The notes: generated from the sequence alone by a model not told the origin. 6,913 bases of DNA from an uncultured Bacilli bacterium (GCA_944363655.1 CALVUU010000134.1:1-6913), one strand, 5' to 3'; counted from the first letter of the stretch, positions 1 through 6,338 are shown. A program made the numbers and translations.

Positions 1-2
1 CT

Positions 3-122
3 TGCTTAGATTTGATAGAGAAAGCAAGAATATTATTTAATAGTAATGAGTTATCTAGTGAAGAGAAAGAAGACTTGTTTACTTCTATTATGAGAGTATA
101 TCTAGATTCAAAAGAAAAATAA
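3..122 (+). CDS. 3' end of an unidentified gene (possible XRE-type regulator C-terminus)
   Basis: An open frame enters from the left edge and ends at TAA 120-122, giving the last 39 residues of a protein whose start lies outside the window. The tail is charged and helical, with the pattern KARILFNSNELSSEEKEDLF near its middle. Some XRE-family regulators have a C-terminal helical tail of this general kind, so that is a possible identity, but no DNA-binding part is visible. The ATG of the BRO-N gene follows the stop codon directly (TAAATG), which argues that the two genes are co-transcribed and translationally coupled. A regulator beside an antirepressor would make sense in a phage-derived module. 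This pairing is inference. Confidence 0.5.
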   Translation, partial: CLDLIEKARILFNSNELSSEEKEDLFTSIMRVYLDSKEK

Positions 123-1007
123 ATGAAAGATAGTGGTTTTGTGAATCAAGATAAAATGCATTTAATTAATAAATTATTTAATAGTGAAGAAATTAGGACG
201 GTATGGAATAAGGAAGAAGAAAAGTATTATGTTAGTGTTGTGGATGTTGTAGGAGTTTTATCACAAAGTAAAGATGGCAGGAAGTATTGGAACAAGCTAA
301 AACAACGATTGAAAGAAGAAGGTAATGAAACGGTGACAAATTGTCACCAGTTGAAATTGAAAGCTCAAGATGGTAAATATCGTTTGACTGATGTAACTGA
401 TATTGAAGGAATGTTTCGTATTATTGAGTCCATTCCATCAAAAAATGCTGAACCAATTAAGCAATGGTTAGCAAGACTTGGTAGTGAGCGAATTGATGAA
501 GTTTTTGATCCTTCATTAACTGTGCAAAGGGCTGTTGATACATACCGTGCAAAAGGCTATGATGAAGATTGGATTGCTAAAAGAATTAAAGGGATACAGG
601 AGAGAAAGAAATTAACTGATGTATGGAAAGCTGGAGGCATTGAAAGTAATGTTGAATATGCCATTTTAACAAATGATATTTATAAAGAATGGTCAGGAAT
701 GACTGCTAAGGAGTATAAAGAATTTAAAGGACTTAGAAAAGAATCTTTAAGAGATAATATGAGTGATATTGAAATAGCACTTGCTGATATTGGCGAATTA
801 ACTGCTAGAGAACTTGCTAAAAAACATAAGCCAATGGGTTTGGAAGAAAATAGAAAAATAGCTAAAGAAGGTGGGCAAGTTGCAAGTAATACTAGAATAG
901 ATATTGAAGCAAGACTTGGTGAATCTGTGGTTACTAGTGATAATGCATTGAGTTATCGATATGTGGAAGAAAAACAACTTGAAAATAAAAAATATGTTGA
1001 CAATTAG
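123..1007 (+). CDS. BRO-N domain phage antirepressor / DinD-like protein
   Basis: This 294-residue protein carries a BRO-N type domain at about residues 22-120, from EIRTVWNKEEEKYYVSVVDV through GNETVTNC (67-74), YRLTDVTDIE and the SIPSKNAEPIKQWLARLG block. Family members of this layout then continue, as here, with YRAKGYDEDWIAKRIKGI (141-158), an LTDVW block, a GMT..EYK.FKGL segment and a basic C-terminus ending in RLGESVVTSDN. BRO-N proteins are DNA-binding antirepressor-type proteins of phages, prophages and integrative elements, and are annotated as antirepressor, BRO family or DinD-like. The length fits the family. The start is uncertain: ATG 123 abuts the upstream stop without a clear ribosome site, and in-frame ATG 156 would give a more typical N-terminus. 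Sampled 60-base lines are 37-38% G+C, against 20-27% in lines from the lipoprotein and kinase genes, which suggests transfer. The exact biological role is unknown. Confidence 0.85.
   Translation: MKDSGFVNQDKMHLINKLFNSEEIRTVWNKEEEKYYVSVVDVVGVLSQSKDGRKYWNKLKQRLKEEGNETVTNCHQLKLKAQDGKYRLTDVTDIEGMFRIIESIPSKNAEPIKQWLARLGSERIDEVFDPSLTVQRAVDTYRAKGYDEDWIAKRIKGIQERKKLTDVWKAGGIESNVEYAILTNDIYKEWSGMTAKEYKEFKGLRKESLRDNMSDIEIALADIGELTARELAKKHKPMGLEENRKIAKEGGQVASNTRIDIEARLGESVVTSDNALSYRYVEEKQLENKKYVDN
332..348. repeat. 17-bp palindrome inside the BRO-N gene
   Basis: GGTGACAA and TTGTCACC form perfect 8-bp arms around a single A. The palindrome overlaps the codons for the TVTNCHQ stretch, which is typical of this protein family, so the protein sequence may account for part of it. 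It could equally be a DNA site bound by the protein itself or a partner repressor. Confidence 0.6.
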
Positions 1008-1036
1008 TTATTTACTAACATCAACATATTTTTTTT
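991..1036 (+). terminator. Rho-independent terminator of the BRO-N gene
   Basis: AATATGTTGA (991-1000) pairs perfectly with TCAACATATT (1021-1030), and an inner TTAGT/ACTAA helix (1004-1008 with 1014-1018) extends the hairpin. Eight T residues run from 1029 to 1036. The hairpin covers the last codons and the stop codon of the gene. An A-rich stretch on the left side means it may also work for leftward transcription. Confidence 0.85.
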
Positions 1037-1312
1037 GTGTTTGTTCTACCTAAAAGCCAATCAGTTGAGATATTACTTTCTTGGCATATTTTTAGTTGGA
1101 ATACTAGTAATATGTCTTATATGTTTTCTAATTGTTCTAGTTTAACAAGTTTAAATATGAGTAATGCTAATTTTGATAAAGTAACTTCTTATACGAATAT
1201 GTTTACATCTAATATATCAAGTTCAATTGTAGTTATTGTTAAAGATTCTACGGCTCAAACTTATATTCAAAATAGACTTGGGAGTGGTAAAGGAACAGTT
1301 AATATAGCATAA
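1037..1312 (+). pseudogene. BspA-like leucine-rich-repeat surface protein, C-terminal remnant (DUF285 type)
   Basis: From about position 1097 the frame reads WNTSNMSYMFSNCSSLTSL, then FDKVTSYTNMF, then a tail SIVVIVKDSTAQTYIQNRLG. This is the repeat pattern and C-terminal cap of BspA-type/DUF285 surface proteins, which in intact form have many such repeats, a signal peptide and often an anchor. Only about one and a half repeats remain. The expected spacing within TSN..MSYMF is also shortened by about three residues. The first 20 codons or so (KSQSVEILLSWHIF) do not look like the family. There is no ribosome site or promoter, and the gene lies directly behind the BRO-N terminator. I read it as a 5'-deleted remnant, probably cut by arrival of the upstream module. 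Confidence 0.7.
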
Positions 1313-1320
1313 AAATTAAA

Positions 1321-1352
1321 AAACTTGCTACTTTATAAGTAACAAGTTTTTT
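1321..1352 (+). terminator. Rho-independent terminator after the BspA-like remnant
   Basis: AAACTTG-C-TACTT (1321-1333) pairs with AAGTA-A-CAAGTTT (1337-1349), with one C/A mismatch and a TAT loop, followed by T residues to 1352. It lies 8 bases after the TAA of the remnant, so it is probably the original terminator of the surface-protein gene. Confidence 0.8.
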
Positions 1353-1360
1353 GGTATAAT
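1352..1360 (+). promoter_or_regulatory. Extended -10 promoter of the envelope operon
   Basis: TGGTATAAT (1352-1360) is a perfect extended -10 element (TGn-TATAAT). There is no good -35 box: the region where it should be lies in the terminator hairpin just upstream. Transcription would start near 1367, leaving a leader of about 16 bases with AGGAG (1371-1375) seven bases before the lipoprotein ATG. Confidence 0.7.
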
Positions 1361-1382
1361 ATTGATGGCGAGGAGATATTAA

Positions 1383-2021
1383 ATGAAGAAAATATTTATA
1401 ATAATAAGTTTAATATTCTTAATTACAGGATGTAGTAATATTAATGATTTAACATATGATGAAATAATTCAAAATTTTGGAACAGTTAGTTCTAGGACAA
1501 ATATTTATCGAACTGGTTATAAATATTATTTACCTAGGGGTATGCAAGTAAATGATAGCACTTTATTTAATGAAATACTTGAAGATGGTAAAAATACATA
1601 TTATCTTTATGTAGATGCTGTAAGTTATTTAAATAATGTAGATTATGATTACAAAATAAATCCATCAAGTGTTTACTCTACGAATGTAGAAAATGGAGAA
1701 AAATTAGGTCATGTTGAAATAAATTTAATAGAAAATGATAAATATTTGGTTGAAATTATATATAATTATGCTAAAATAGAAGTGATAGTAGATGAAGGCG
1801 ATATTAATAATGTTATGTTATCTGCTATAAGCATTTTAAAAAGTATTGTGTATAATGATAGTGTTATTACTAATTTATTAGAAGATAATGTGTTAAACTT
1901 TGCTGAAGAAGAGTTTGACATGTTTGATAATAATAGTAATGAAGATGATTATATAGATGTTGGTACTGATAATTTTGAACCTGTCGAAGAAGAAATTCCG
2001 GATTCGGATTTATTAAACTAG
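1383..2021 (+). CDS. Uncharacterised lipoprotein with acidic C-terminal tail
   Basis: The 212-residue product begins with a lipoprotein signal: positively charged KK, a hydrophobic run (residues 4-14) and the lipobox ITGC with the lipidated cysteine at residue 17. The mature protein should therefore be anchored on the outer face of the membrane. Residues 18-160 alternate short beta-like stretches (TYYLYVDAVSYL, YLVEIIYNYAKIEVIV). The last 45 residues or so are strongly acidic and low in complexity (NFAEEEFDMFDNNSNEDDYID). I do not recognise the domain and assign no function. It is the first gene of a four-gene run with AGGAG well placed before the ATG. The next start follows within 15 bases. 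The rest of the operon encodes membrane-associated proteins, so an envelope role is likely but inferred. Confidence 0.85.
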   Translation: MKKIFIIISLIFLITGCSNINDLTYDEIIQNFGTVSSRTNIYRTGYKYYLPRGMQVNDSTLFNEILEDGKNTYYLYVDAVSYLNNVDYDYKINPSSVYSTNVENGEKLGHVEINLIENDKYLVEIIYNYAKIEVIVDEGDINNVMLSAISILKSIVYNDSVITNLLEDNVLNFAEEEFDMFDNNSNEDDYIDVGTDNFEPVEEEIPDSDLLN

Positions 2022-2035
2022 GAAAGGTGAAAGCT

Positions 2036-2974
2036 ATGGGATTATTTAATAAATTAAAAGATATATTGTTTGAAGATGAAGAAGTAGAAGAAAAAGATAA
2101 AAAAGAAGAAAAAAAAGAAGAAAAAAATATTGAATCTGTAAGACCTATTGCAGAAAAGATTGAACCACAAAAAAGAATTGAAACGCCGGTGCGTCAACCA
2201 GAAAGAGTTCAATCTAGGGCAAGTAATAGTGAATTAAATACAAACACTTCTAATATATCAAATAATTATAATACAGTAAGTGAAAGGGATTTGTTTAAAT
2301 CAGAAAATACATTTCCATTTCCTGATTTTGATGAAGAAGAGTTTTCTAGTTCTATGTCTCGTCAACAACAAAGAAGTAATAAAAGTACAACTAATGTATT
2401 AGAATATGAAAAGAAAAAGAAAATTGAAAAGAAATATGATTATGGACGTTATGAAAGAAGTGAAACTAGAGAAGTAGTAGAAAAGAAAAAATTTAAACCT
2501 TCTCCAATAATTTCTCCAGTATATGGTATTTTAAATGAAGATTATAAAATTGAAGATATAAAAGATAAAACAGAAGAATATGCAAGTAATAATTTAGATT
2601 TTAATAGTGTAAGAAAGAAGGCTTTCGGGGATATTGAAACACTTGATGAAGAACCAAAAGAAACTTATTATGAAGAAACTGTTACGGTTAAATTAAAAGA
2701 AAATGATGAAGAAAAGAAGCAAAAAGTTAAAACTATTGATGAGTTATTAGAAGATACTGCTGATGTAGAAATTAATTTAGATAAGAAGAAGAGTAAACCA
2801 AGTGAAGAAAAAATAGATGAATACGAAAAAGTTGATGAAGATTTAGAAGAAATAATTGATAAAAAGAAAGATAATAATCCTAAATTAGATGAAGAAGATG
2901 ATGATACATTAGAAAATGATTTGTTTGATTTGATTGATTCTATGTATGATAATAGAGAGGATGGTGATTATTAA
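2036..2974 (+). CDS. Highly charged, probably disordered cytoplasmic protein with two short motifs
   Basis: The start at ATG 2036 is chosen because AAAGGTG (2023-2029) then serves as the ribosome site; an upstream in-frame GTG is part of that site. The product has 312 residues. It starts MGLFNKLKDILFEDEE, which looks like an amphipathic membrane-binding helix and superficially resembles the N-terminus of SepF, but no SepF domain follows. Most of the chain is Glu/Lys/Asp-rich, low in complexity and predicted by eye to be disordered. Two islands stand out: FKPSPIISPVYG at 153-164, and a C-terminal helix DLFDLIDSMYD at 295-305. There is no signal peptide or membrane span. The stop codon overlaps the next ATG by one base. 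A membrane-side scaffold or adaptor for the downstream membrane proteins is plausible. I cannot name a family. Confidence 0.8.
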   Translation: MGLFNKLKDILFEDEEVEEKDKKEEKKEEKNIESVRPIAEKIEPQKRIETPVRQPERVQSRASNSELNTNTSNISNNYNTVSERDLFKSENTFPFPDFDEEEFSSSMSRQQQRSNKSTTNVLEYEKKKKIEKKYDYGRYERSETREVVEKKKFKPSPIISPVYGILNEDYKIEDIKDKTEEYASNNLDFNSVRKKAFGDIETLDEEPKETYYEETVTVKLKENDEEKKQKVKTIDELLEDTADVEINLDKKKSKPSEEKIDEYEKVDEDLEEIIDKKKDNNPKLDEEDDDTLENDLFDLIDSMYDNREDGDY

Positions 2975-3267
2975 TGGAATTTTGGCTAGCTTTTTTACCT
3001 TTAATAATTTATATTTTATTAATTATTTTGTTAGTAGTTGGTATAGTTTTAGGAATTAAAACTATAATAACTATGAATAAGGTAGAAAAAGTAGTTGATA
3101 ATGTTAATGAGAAAGTTGAATCTTTAAATTCAGTATTTAATTTGATTGATTTTACTACTGATAAGATTGCTAGTTTTACGGATAAAGTTGTTGAAGTAGC
3201 TGGTAATTTATTTAGTAAGTTATTATTTAGAAAGAAAAGAAAGGATGATGATTATGAAGAAGAATAG
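2974..3267 (+). CDS. Small single-pass membrane protein, YtxG/DUF948-like
   Basis: The 97-residue protein has one long hydrophobic segment (about residues 4-33, LAFLPLIIYILLIILLVVGI). After it comes a helical heptad-like region (KVEKVVDNVNEKVESLNSVF) and amphipathic repeats of the TTDKIASFTDKVVEVAG type, then a basic KLLFRKKRK stretch and an acidic tail. This layout resembles DUF948/YtxG proteins, which in Bacillus lie next to ytxH as here. The ATG overlaps the previous stop codon (TAATG), and GGTGAT (2963-2968) sits five bases upstream. The last 14 bases overlap the ytxH-like gene, so the acidic tail is partly dictated by that overlap. The family call rests on layout and neighbourhood and is moderate. 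Confidence 0.75.
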   Translation: MEFWLAFLPLIIYILLIILLVVGIVLGIKTIITMNKVEKVVDNVNEKVESLNSVFNLIDFTTDKIASFTDKVVEVAGNLFSKLLFRKKRKDDDYEEE

Positions 3268-3655
3268 TGGATTAGGTAAGTTTTTAGCGGGAGCAGCAGT
3301 TGGAGCTGGTTTAGGAATTTTGTTTGCTCCAAAATCAGGTAAAGAAACTAGGGCTGATATTAAGAAGAAAATTGATGAAATAATTGAACAAGCAAAACAA
3401 CTTAAGGCTGAAGATGTAAAAGAAATGATTGTAAAAAAAGTTAACGAACTTCAAGCGGAATTAAAAGATTTAGATAAAGAAAAAGTTTTAAAGAATGCTA
3501 AACAAAAAGCTAAAAAAATTCAAAAGAAAGCAGAAGAACTTTATAAATTAGCAGTAGAAAAAGGAACTCCAGTGTTAGAAAAAGCAACTAGAGAATTAAA
3601 GGATGCAACTGCTGATGCTTTAAAGAAAATAGTAGCTAAATTGGAAAGTGAATAA
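3254..3655 (+). CDS. ytxH: YtxH-like protein
   Basis: The 133-residue protein opens with KKNSGLGKFLAGAAVGAGLG and ILFAPKSGKETR, the glycine-rich N-terminal hydrophobic segment and AP.SG.ETR signature of YtxH-family proteins (PF12732). A long, highly charged, Lys/Glu/Ala-rich helix follows to the end, consistent with coiled coil. In Bacillus subtilis the homologue is a general stress protein of unknown biochemical activity. I chose ATG 3254, the third in-frame ATG, because GAAAGG ends 9 bases upstream of it; the ATG at 3245 would touch the ribosome site. It overlaps the preceding gene by 14 bases and is the last gene of the operon. The helix has repeated AKQKAKKIQKKAEE-like units. Confidence 0.88.
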   Translation: MKKNSGLGKFLAGAAVGAGLGILFAPKSGKETRADIKKKIDEIIEQAKQLKAEDVKEMIVKKVNELQAELKDLDKEKVLKNAKQKAKKIQKKAEELYKLAVEKGTPVLEKATRELKDATADALKKIVAKLESE

Positions 3656-3671
3656 AAGTTATTCACTTTTT
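3645..3671 (+). terminator. Operon terminator containing the ytxH stop codon
   Basis: AAAGTGAATAA (3645-3655) pairs without mismatch with TTATTCACTTT (3659-3669) around an AAG loop, and T residues continue to 3671 with a second T-run at 3677-3684. The TAA stop is the innermost part of the left arm. Confidence 0.88.
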
Positions 3672-3750
3672 ATTTGTTTTTTTTATTATAATATCTAAAT
3701 TAAAATTTTTTAGCAAATATGTCTGAACTATATAGAATTTTATGAAAATT

Positions 3751-3779
3751 AGTACAAATACTGCTTTTTTTGTTATAAT
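3751..3779 (+). promoter_or_regulatory. Promoter of the 130-residue protein gene
   Basis: TGTTATAAT (3771-3779) is an extended -10 box. AGTACA (3751-3756) matches the last three bases of the -35 consensus at 17-bp spacing. The start of transcription would be near 3786, at the beginning of the ribosome site, so the leader is only about 11 bases. Confidence 0.65.
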
Positions 3780-3796
3780 TAGTTTGGTGATTTAAA

Positions 3797-4189
3797 TTGT
3801 TTGATAATATTTATGAAGAAGAGAATTTATTTCCAAGTATAAATGTTTCTTTAGATGATGCTAGATTAATTAGATATTTAGTTAGAAATTTTTATGTGTT
3901 TAGAAATGGTGAACTTGTTCAAATGACTTTAAGAAATACTAATGGAGTAATTAATGCTAATGGACTTGTTTATGAAAAGAATAAAAATAAAACATTTAAT
4001 TCTGAAATAGAATATACAGATAATGGAATGATTTTTTATACAGAAATAGAAGAAGTACCTAGAAAAAAATATTATTCTATTGATGAATTTATATTTAGAG
4101 AAAAAGATATTGAAGTAAGAAGTAAAGTAGAGGGACAAAATATAGTTAATGTAATAGATTATGAAAGCGAAAGAAAAGTATTAAAGTAA
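3797..4189 (+). CDS. Uncharacterised 130-residue cytoplasmic protein, TTG start
   Basis: The frame starts at TTG 3797, five bases after GGTGAT (3786-3791). No ATG or GTG lies in a suitable position, so the TTG is convincing. The product begins MFDNIYEEENLFPS and has no signal peptide, membrane span or cysteine. It alternates beta-like stretches (NFYVFRNGELVQMTLRN, GMIFYTEIEEVP, YYSIDEFIFREKDIEVR), suggesting a small beta-rich domain. I do not recognise it. It has its own promoter and no terminator before the response-regulator gene, so read-through into the two-component system is likely. Whether it takes part in that pathway is unknown. A long open frame on the opposite strand (3929-4138) is only a shadow. 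Confidence 0.75.
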   Translation: MFDNIYEEENLFPSINVSLDDARLIRYLVRNFYVFRNGELVQMTLRNTNGVINANGLVYEKNKNKTFNSEIEYTDNGMIFYTEIEEVPRKKYYSIDEFIFREKDIEVRSKVEGQNIVNVIDYESERKVLK

Positions 4190-4190
4190 A

Positions 4191-4223
4191 TTTCATATTG
4201 ATTTCACAATTAATATGTATAAT
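4191..4223 (+). promoter_or_regulatory. Response-regulator promoter with TTTCA direct repeats
   Basis: TTTCATA (4191-4197) and TTTCACA (4202-4208) are direct repeats 11 bp apart, one helical turn, as usual for OmpR-family binding sites. The second ends 9 bp before TATAAT (4218-4223). No -35 box at proper spacing is visible, as expected for a promoter needing an activator. The same arrangement recurs after the kinase gene, so autoregulation is likely. This is inference from spacing. Confidence 0.5.
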
Positions 4224-4244
4224 GCTTGGTGGGTGATGTGTTTT

Positions 4245-4919
4245 ATGAACGTTTTAGTTGTAGATGATGAAAAGTTAATTAGAGATGTAATAAAAGAATA
4301 TTTATTACTTGAAAAAATAAATGTAATGGAAGCTGAAGATGGGATCGAAGCAATAGAAAAAGTAAAACAAGATAATTTTGATATTATTATAATGGATATT
4401 ATGATGCCTAAAATGGATGGCTATACGACTTGTAGAGAGATAAAAAAAATAAAAGATATTCCTTTTATTATGCTTTCTGCTCGAGGGGAAGAATATGATA
4501 AATTAATTGGTTTTGATTTAGGTATAGATGATTATGTTACTAAACCTTTTAGTCCTAAAGAATTAGTTGCTAGAATAAAAGCTGTTACTAAAAGAAAAGA
4601 TACTAAAGAAGACGTTTATGAAATAAAAGGTATTAAACTAGATAATATTGCTCATGATGTATACATTGATGGTAAAAAGATTTATTTAACTCCTAAAGAA
4701 TATGATTTACTTAAATATTTTATTGATAATAAAAATATAGCTTTATCGAGAGAGAATTTGTTAAGTAATATATGGGGTTATGATTTTTATGGTGATGATA
4801 GAACAATAGATACACATGTTAAAACTTTACGAAAACATTTGGGTAAATATAAAAATATGATAGTAACCGTTAGGGGAATGGGTTATAAGTTTGAATATGA
4901 AGACGAAAAAGAAAACTAG
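4245..4919 (+). CDS. OmpR/PhoB-family response regulator
   Basis: The 224-residue protein has a receiver domain (about 1-117) and a winged-helix DNA-binding domain (about 128-220). In the receiver, D7 and D8 form the acidic pocket, D51 in IIMDIMMPKMDG is the phosphorylation site, S78 is the switch serine, Y97 the switch aromatic and K100-P101 the conserved lysine-proline. The C-terminal domain has LTPKEYDLLKYF, a recognition-helix segment DDRTIDTHVKTLRKHLG and the wing VTVRGMGYKF. The protein should be phosphorylated by the kinase encoded next and then bind direct-repeat DNA as a dimer. ATG 4245 is chosen because GGGTGAT (4231-4237) lies seven bases upstream and MNVLVVDDE is the normal beginning; an upstream ATG (4215) would add ten non-family residues. 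The gene overlaps the kinase gene. Confidence 0.96.
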   Translation: MNVLVVDDEKLIRDVIKEYLLLEKINVMEAEDGIEAIEKVKQDNFDIIIMDIMMPKMDGYTTCREIKKIKDIPFIMLSARGEEYDKLIGFDLGIDDYVTKPFSPKELVARIKAVTKRKDTKEDVYEIKGIKLDNIAHDVYIDGKKIYLTPKEYDLLKYFIDNKNIALSRENLLSNIWGYDFYGDDRTIDTHVKTLRKHLGKYKNMIVTVRGMGYKFEYEDEKEN

Positions 4920-6285
4920 TATACAATCTAAAACTTTATTATATTTACTTACTTTTAATGTTGTAATTATTGTTTTGTTATGGATATGTCAAATATCAAT
5001 ATTTGACATATATTATGAAAAAGAACAAATAAGTAATATGGATAGTATTGTTAGTTCTTTAAAAAATTTAAATTCTGAAGAAGTAGTATCTTTATTACAA
5101 GATAAGGCTTATCAAAATGAAGTTTGTATTGCCATTACTAATCCTGTTACTAATGTTTTAACTACTTATAATGCTAATATGAATGGTTGTGCTCTTAATT
5201 CTAATAATAAACAAGTAATGGAATTAGTTAATCAATTTATAGAATCTGATGTAAATTTTAAATCATATAGATTTGTTAATGATACTAAACATGTTTCAGC
5301 TCTTATGTATGGACTTAAAAATAGTAATAATTATTTGTTTATTTATTCTAATTTAGAAGATATATCTGATTTTACTATGATAATTAAAAGACAACTTATG
5401 TATGTATGTATTTTAGGTATATTTATTGCTGTTATAATATCAATATTTTTATCTACTAAGATTACTGATCCAATTAAAGAAATTACTAAGAAAGCAAGAA
5501 AGCTGGGTAGTGGAAATTCTGATGTTTCTTTTAAAGAATCAGGTATTAAAGAAATAGATGAACTAGCTGAAACTTTATCTCAGGCGCAAAAGGAAATGGC
5601 TAAAACTGATGAGTTAAGAAGAGATTTGATGGCTAATGTTTCGCATGATTTAAAAACACCTCTTACTATGATTAAAGCTTATGCAGAAATGATTAGAGAC
5701 ATTTCTTATAAAGATAAAGATAAAATGAATGAACATTTAGGTATAATAGTGGATGAAACTGATAGATTAACAGTATTAGTTAATGATATTTTAGATTTAT
5801 CAAAGATGCAATCTAATGCTGATGTACTTAAATTAGAAAAGTTTGATTTAGTTGCTGAAATAAATTCTATTGTTAAAAAATATCAAATTATTAAAGAAAC
5901 GGAAAAGTATACTATAAATGTCGAAATGCCTGATGTAGCTATGATTAAAGCCGATAAAAAGAAAATTAATCAAGTAATATATAATTTAGTAAATAATGCA
6001 ATAAATTATACTGGAGAAGATAAATTAGTTACTATTAAAGTAACTAAGCATAAAAAATATTATTTAGTAGAAATAATAGATACCGGTAAAGGAATTAAAA
6101 ATGAAGAAATTCCTTATATTTGGGATAAGTATTATAAAAATGATAAAAATCATAAACGTAATGTTGTATCAACTGGTTTAGGTTTGTCAATAGTTAAACA
6201 AATACTTGAATTACATAATTATGAATATGGTGTAAAGTCTGTGTTAAAAAAAGGTACAACTTTCTATTTTAAAATAAAAATATAG
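4897..6285 (+). CDS. Membrane sensor histidine kinase
   Basis: Counting from ATG 4897 (462 residues), a membrane span lies at about 12-38, an extracellular sensor region of roughly 125 residues at 39-163, a second span at 166-186 and a HAMP linker at 187-238 (STKITDPIKEI). The dimerisation domain has the phospho-acceptor H250 in NVSHDLKTPLTMIKAYAEMI. The ATP-binding domain has the N box (NLVNNAINY from 363), G1 DTGKG (395-399), a WDKYYK F-box region and G2 TGLGLSIV (426 onward), so the enzyme looks complete. The sensor region has two cysteines (77 and 98) that could pair. It should autophosphorylate and pass phosphate to D51 of the upstream regulator. TTG 4891 is an alternative start; neither has an ideal ribosome site, and the 23-base overlap suggests translational coupling. 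The stimulus is unknown. Confidence 0.95.
   Translation: MKTKKKTSIQSKTLLYLLTFNVVIIVLLWICQISIFDIYYEKEQISNMDSIVSSLKNLNSEEVVSLLQDKAYQNEVCIAITNPVTNVLTTYNANMNGCALNSNNKQVMELVNQFIESDVNFKSYRFVNDTKHVSALMYGLKNSNNYLFIYSNLEDISDFTMIIKRQLMYVCILGIFIAVIISIFLSTKITDPIKEITKKARKLGSGNSDVSFKESGIKEIDELAETLSQAQKEMAKTDELRRDLMANVSHDLKTPLTMIKAYAEMIRDISYKDKDKMNEHLGIIVDETDRLTVLVNDILDLSKMQSNADVLKLEKFDLVAEINSIVKKYQIIKETEKYTINVEMPDVAMIKADKKKINQVIYNLVNNAINYTGEDKLVTIKVTKHKKYYLVEIIDTGKGIKNEEIPYIWDKYYKNDKNHKRNVVSTGLGLSIVKQILELHNYEYGVKSVLKKGTTFYFKIKI
4984..5011. repeat. 28-bp perfect palindrome inside the kinase gene
   Basis: ATATGTCAAATAT (4984-4996) is followed, after CA, by its exact reverse complement (4999-5011). The arms contain TTGACA on both strands. 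The palindrome lies in codons for the end of the first membrane span (residues CQISIFDI), where coding constraint would not normally create such symmetry. It could be an mRNA hairpin between regulator and kinase coding parts, or a protein-binding site. Confidence 0.85.
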
Positions 6286-6288
6286 TAA

Positions 6289-6332
6289 TTTCATAGTTTC
6301 AACACAAAAACTTCATAAATTTAAAGTATGAT
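6289..6332 (+). promoter_or_regulatory. Candidate activator-dependent promoter after the kinase gene
   Basis: TTTCATA (6289-6295), a poorer CAACACA (6300-6306) and CTTCATA (6311-6317) follow one another at exactly 11-bp steps. The last ends 9 bp before TATGAT (6327-6332), the same spacing as TTTCACA to TATAAT upstream of the response regulator. No consensus -35 box is present. This suggests control by the adjacent response regulator. It has not been tested. Confidence 0.45.
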
Positions 6333-6338
6333 GTAAGT

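Noticed and set aside
32..184. Direct repeat ATTATTTAATAGT at about 32-44 and 172-184
   Set aside because: Both copies lie in coding sequence for similar LFNS residues and are AT-rich. There are no element ends around them, so coincidence is likely.
2036..2090. Identification of the charged protein as SepF
   Set aside because: Only the first 16 residues resemble SepF. The conserved SepF domain and its length and composition are missing.
3929..4138. 69-codon open frame on the minus strand opposite the 130-residue gene
   Set aside because: Its product is a monotonous Ile/Phe/Tyr/Ser string, the usual shadow of an AT-rich gene. The plus-strand frame has a promoter and ribosome site.
4990..5040. 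TTGACA hexamer at 5003-5008 as part of an internal kinase promoter
   Set aside because: No -10-like sequence lies 16-18 bp away in either direction. The hexamers are explained by the palindrome.
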